Below are positions 14,762-17,581 of a stretch of 17,581 bases of DNA, in pieces. The notes beneath the pieces were generated by a model. The model did no database searches and had not been told where the DNA came from. It saw nothing but the letters and a program-made list of their open reading frames with translations. This stretch comes from Pseudomonadota bacterium (GTDB taxonomy: Bacteria; Pseudomonadota; Gammaproteobacteria; Burkholderiales; Burkholderiaceae_F). The stretch's first letter is position 1; each line of letters starts with the position of its first letter. The stretch spans positions 1 through 17,581 of the forward strand of contig JAEZVV010000004.1 of assembly GCA_023443095.1 (NCBI GenBank). Direction: 5' to 3'. Made by a program: the position numbers and the translations under genes.

Positions 14762-16333
14762 ATGTCTTTCGAACTGTTTCGCCGCGCCTTGCGTTCGGCT
14801 CGCCTGATTGTTGCCCCCGCATTGCTAGCGGGGGCTTTCAGCGTGGCCTTGGCGTTGGGGATGGTCGCTTTGGACCTGTACCACCGCTTGCAGCTCGATC
14901 TGACGGCGATGCAGGCACGCACGGCCAAGGTGCTCGACGGTATCGACGAGGTGCTGAAAGCGACGGCGCCGCAGGTCGCCGGGCTCGATTGTCCGCAGGC
15001 CATCGACAAGCTGCGTTACTACGCCGCATTCGATCATCGCGTCCGCAGCCTCGCCTTGATCGACGGCGAGCGGGTCTATTGCACTTCTCTGTTTCCCGGC
15101 GACGACTACCGCCTGGCCGACGTGGCCGATCGCGACTCGCCGATCCGCCTGCTGGCGGGCACGCCGCGCTGGCCGAAATCGCCAGCGCTGACGATGCGGC
15201 ACGGCCACGCCGACGGTGGCGTCCTGGCCTTTGTGAGCAGCCGCTCGCTGGTGACGGCGATGCCGGCGTCCGGGCCGGGCAGCACGCTCATCCATATCGG
15301 CGACTCGGCCTTGCCGGGCAGCGCCGAGCCGCCGTCGGCGCGCCGCACCGAGGTATGGATCCAGGCTTCGCTGCCGGTGCGCCCGGGGGTGCGGGTCGAA
15401 CGCCTGGTCGACCGCACTCAGGTGCTGGCGCGGCTGGCCGAAGTCTGGCCGCTGGTGCTGGGCGCGGCCGTGGCGGCGATGGGGCTGGCGGGCGGGCTCT
15501 ACGGCCGGGCGTACCGCCGCGGCGGCGTCTTTCCGAACCAGCTGCGACTGGCGCTCGCTCGCCGGCAGCTGGTTCCGTTTTATCAGCCCCTCGTGTCGAG
15601 CGCGGCAGGGCACCCGGTGCTGGGTTTCGAGGTCTTGATGCGCTGGAAAAAGCCGGGCGAAGGCCTGATCCTGCCCGCCGACTTTCTGCCGGCGGCAGAG
15701 CGGACCGGCTTGATCCTGCCGATGACCGACGCGCTGATGGAGCGGGTAATGGTGGATGTGCAGGGCTCAGCCGTGCTGCAGGGGCGGATGTTGGGCCTCA
15801 ACCTCGCCGCGGCGCACTTGCGGGACTCACCCCGCATCCTTGCCCTGGCCGAACGCTTCAATCAGGGCGCCCGCGGCACCAAGGCGCGGCTGACGCTGGA
15901 AATTTCAGAGCGTTCGATCCGGGCCGATCTGGCGGCCTGCCGCGCCACGCTGGAGCGGGTCAAGGCGATGGGCGTGCACCTGTCGGTCGACGACTTCTGC
16001 ACCGGCAACGCCAACCTCGACACCTTGTGCGAGATGCGTTTCGACATCGTCAAATGTGATGGTTTCATCGCCGGCCTTGTCAACTGCGGCGATCAGCGTC
16101 AGGTGATCCCGGGCGGTATGGTCGAGCTGATCCACCGGCTCGGCTTCGACGTCGTGGTCGAAGGCATAGAAACGGCCGAACAGGCCGAGTTTTTCGCGAT
16201 GCGTGGCGTCCGCCTGATGCAGGGTTTTTATTTCGGCCGGCCGATGCCGACCGAGGATCTGGCTACATGGCTGGCAGGGCACGAGGCGAGGTTCGCGGTA
16301 GCGAGGGCCGCGGCCGCAGTGGGCGGGCCTTGA
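14762..16333 (+). CDS. CSS-motif EAL cyclic di-GMP phosphodiesterase (PdeC-like)
   Basis: This 523-residue protein has a transmembrane helix at about 14-38, a periplasmic CSS-type sensor (about 40-225), a second helix (about 228-248) and a cytoplasmic EAL domain (260-507). The sensor has two periplasmic cysteines, Cys77 (LDCPQ) and Cys107 (YCTSLFP, so C-T-S rather than C-S-S). In E. coli PdeC (YjcC) a disulfide between the two equivalent cysteines holds the enzyme back, and loss of it activates c-di-GMP breakdown. The EAL domain keeps Glu290 in the EVL variant, Asn347, the ISER glutamate, Asp410/Asp411, Lys431, Glu467 and Gln487, so it should be active. ATG 14762 is chosen because the first helix follows it directly. 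The product, pGpG, would be a substrate for Orn. Confidence 0.92.
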   Translation: MSFELFRRALRSARLIVAPALLAGAFSVALALGMVALDLYHRLQLDLTAMQARTAKVLDGIDEVLKATAPQVAGLDCPQAIDKLRYYAAFDHRVRSLALIDGERVYCTSLFPGDDYRLADVADRDSPIRLLAGTPRWPKSPALTMRHGHADGGVLAFVSSRSLVTAMPASGPGSTLIHIGDSALPGSAEPPSARRTEVWIQASLPVRPGVRVERLVDRTQVLARLAEVWPLVLGAAVAAMGLAGGLYGRAYRRGGVFPNQLRLALARRQLVPFYQPLVSSAAGHPVLGFEVLMRWKKPGEGLILPADFLPAAERTGLILPMTDALMERVMVDVQGSAVLQGRMLGLNLAAAHLRDSPRILALAERFNQGARGTKARLTLEISERSIRADLAACRATLERVKAMGVHLSVDDFCTGNANLDTLCEMRFDIVKCDGFIAGLVNCGDQRQVIPGGMVELIHRLGFDVVVEGIETAEQAEFFAMRGVRLMQGFYFGRPMPTEDLATWLAGHEARFAVARAAAAVGGP

Positions 16334-16446
16334 GGACGATGGCCAAGGAATCGGCCAGGTTCCGGAAATAGACGGAATGTAAAAGCGGCGGCGCTTATGG
16401 AAGGGTAGGGGCGGTCATGAATAAGGCCCAACTCTCGATCGTTCAA

Positions 16447-17157
16447 TCATTCGAATCCCCTCCCTTCACCGGCTTGCTCATGGGTTGCGCCATCGCGGAT
16501 GTGATAAATGCGCTTAAACGTGGGGATGATTTTCTCATCATGAGTAACCACGATGATAGCGGTCTCATATTTGCGCGCCATATCGTTGAGGATTCGGATG
16601 ACGGCCATGGCTCGCTCGGAATCCAGCGGTGCCGTTGGTTCGTCAGCAAGGATCACCGGCGGGCGATTGACCAATCCGCGCGCGATCGCCACGCGCTGCT
16701 GCTCACCCCCTGACAGTTTCGAAGGCATGGCATGGGCGCGGTGCTGTACATCCAACGCCGTGAGCAGTTCCAGCGCCTGCGCGCGCGACTCACCATTTTT
16801 GATGCCCGCCAGCATTGGCAGTAGCGCCACGTTGTCGGTGACATCCAGAAAAGGGATCAGGTACGGTGCCTGGAATACGAAACCGATCTTGTCGCGCCGC
16901 AAGGCCCGCAGATCGCGGGTCTTCCAGCCGTTGTCGTAGATAACTTCATCACCCAGCACCATGCGCCCGGCCGTCGGGTCGATCACCGCCCCCAGGCATT
17001 TGAGCAGCGTGCTCTTGCCTGAACCGGAAGGGCCGATCAAGCCAACCACTTCCCCCGGAGCTACCTCCATGTCCACGCCTTTCAAGGCGTCGACAGCGGT
17101 GTCGCCCTCGCCGTAACGCTTTCTCAAACCTTCGATCCGAATCCCATTGCTACCCAT
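16447..17157 (-). CDS. ABC transporter ATP-binding protein (MacB/DevA/LolD type)
   Basis: This 236-residue ATPase carries the full set of ABC motifs: Walker A GPSGSGKST (42-50), Q-loop FQAPY (95-99), signature LSGGEQQR (148-155), Walker B VILADEP (168-174) with the D-loop APLDSE, and the switch His206 in VVTHDE. The compact size and the partner permease place it in the MacB/LolD/DevA export group, which powers tripartite efflux or lipoprotein transport; the substrate is not readable. ATG 17157 is chosen because GGAGG lies five bases upstream (17163-17167); an in-frame ATG 60 bases earlier overlaps the permease. It begins one base after the permease stop, so the two form one operon. Base composition is noticeably less GC-rich than the rest of the window. 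Confidence 0.95.
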   Translation of the reverse strand: MGSNGIRIEGLRKRYGEGDTAVDALKGVDMEVAPGEVVGLIGPSGSGKSTLLKCLGAVIDPTAGRMVLGDEVIYDNGWKTRDLRALRRDKIGFVFQAPYLIPFLDVTDNVALLPMLAGIKNGESRAQALELLTALDVQHRAHAMPSKLSGGEQQRVAIARGLVNRPPVILADEPTAPLDSERAMAVIRILNDMARKYETAIIVVTHDEKIIPTFKRIYHIRDGATHEQAGEGRGFE

Positions 17158-17158
17158 C

Positions 17159-17581
17159 TCAACCTCCAATGGCGTCGGCCGGATCAACCTTGAGCGCCAT
17201 GCGAATGGCAACGACACTGGCTAGCACGCAAATCGCCAGCACGACGAAGAAGCCCGCGACGGAGTCGAACGGCACCAGCAGCACATACTTGGGGAAGAGG
17301 GGGGCAGCAAACGTTGCCGTGATTTTGCCGACGACGAAACCAATCACACCTAAGGCGAGCGCCTGCTGCATGATCATGGCAACGATGGTCCGGTTACGTG
17401 TGCCGATGAGTTTCAAAACCGCGATCTCGCGGATTTTGTCCATCGTCAGCGAATAGATGATGAAGGCAACTATGGCCGCACTGACGACGGCCAGTATTGC
17501 CAAGAACATGCCGATCTGCTTGGCCGAGGTGGCGATCAGCTTGCCGACGAGGATGTCTTCCATCTGGGCCCGGGTGTAGAC
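17159..17581 (-). CDS. FtsX/MacB-type ABC transporter permease, C-terminal part (continues beyond window)
   Basis: The frame is open to the window edge, so only the last 140 residues are seen; the ATG at 17563 is probably internal. The segment has three strong membrane helices. Between the first two lies the FtsX-family loop MDKIREIAVLKLIGTRN, the usual REIAVLKAIG motif that couples to the ATPase. The protein ends in KVDPADAIGG, the normal C-terminus of MacB/DevC-like permeases. It is followed after one base by the ATPase gene. The periplasmic domain, and any HlyD-like adaptor upstream, lie outside the window. Confidence 0.9.
   Translation of the reverse strand, partial: VYTRAQMEDILVGKLIATSAKQIGMFLAILAVVSAAIVAFIIYSLTMDKIREIAVLKLIGTRNRTIVAMIMQQALALGVIGFVVGKITATFAAPLFPKYVLLVPFDSVAGFFVVLAICVLASVVAIRMALKVDPADAIGG

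Noticed and set aside
13882..16059. 725-codon plus-strand frame spanning both c-di-GMP genes
   Set aside because: It runs out of frame through two well-supported EAL domains and gives Arg/Gly/Ala-rich sequence with no fold; a GC artefact.
16450..16471. TTCGAATCCC-like stretch resembling a tRNA 3' end, a possible attachment site at the GC shift
   Set aside because: The bases before TTCGAAT do not pair with the following CCCCT, so there is no T arm, and the stretch codes for the last residues of the ABC ATPase.
16417..16713. 98-residue plus-strand frame beginning MNKAQLSIVQ
   Set aside because: It has a plausible ATG, but nearly all of it is antisense to the C-terminal third of the ABC ATPase and no domain is visible.

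Overview
This window is a GC-rich chromosomal segment that looks like a betaproteobacterium, most likely Rhodocyclales or a close relative. The evidence is the rimM-trmD-rplS ribosomal operon end, the orn / M48 protease / pterin dehydratase / rsgA neighbourhood, the style of the protein sequences and a codon usage rich in G and C. The exact genus cannot be fixed from sequence reading alone. Most of the window is core housekeeping DNA. I see no insertion sequence, CRISPR array, prophage or toxin-antitoxin pair.

Layout. Bases 1-1437 hold the 3' end of the ribosome-maturation and translation operon: rimM (cut by the window edge), trmD and rplS, closed by a strong intrinsic terminator. Bases 1458-3142 hold a CoA-type Nudix hydrolase and a CobD/CbiB (AmpE-like) membrane protein. 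Bases 3152-5973 form a compact minus-strand operon in the order Ste24-type M48 protease, pterin carbinolamine dehydratase, RsgA GTPase and a DUF2007 zinc-ribbon protein, with 1-base and 4-base overlaps at two junctions. It diverges from orn (oligoribonuclease), which runs into an AI-2E/PerM-family membrane protein so closely that the two stop codons overlap. Upstream of perM on the minus strand is a tRNA-Arg(CCU) gene with its own -10 element. Bases 7888-9223 hold an MFS transporter and a 43-residue single-helix membrane protein.

Bases 9348-16333 hold parE (topoisomerase IV subunit B), immediately followed by a large membrane PAS-PAS-PAS-PAS-GGDEF-EAL protein and then a CSS-motif EAL phosphodiesterase. 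Both EAL domains keep their catalytic residues, so the locus should break down cyclic di-GMP. Orn, which degrades the pGpG product of EAL enzymes, lies about 5 kb away, although it is a general housekeeping enzyme. The last 1.1 kb (16447-17581, minus strand) is an ABC exporter ATPase and the C-terminal part of its FtsX/MacB-type permease. This pair is visibly less GC-rich than the rest and may be laterally acquired.

The points most worth checking are: a tRNA-Arg whose acceptor stem has two mismatches; a TrmD with Glu where the catalytic Asp is expected; a probable CTG start with a perfect Shine-Dalgarno at the parE / GGDEF-EAL junction; a two-gene c-di-GMP module with one redox-type sensor and one PAS array; and the small membrane protein upstream of parE. 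I do not see a clearly new multi-gene system here.
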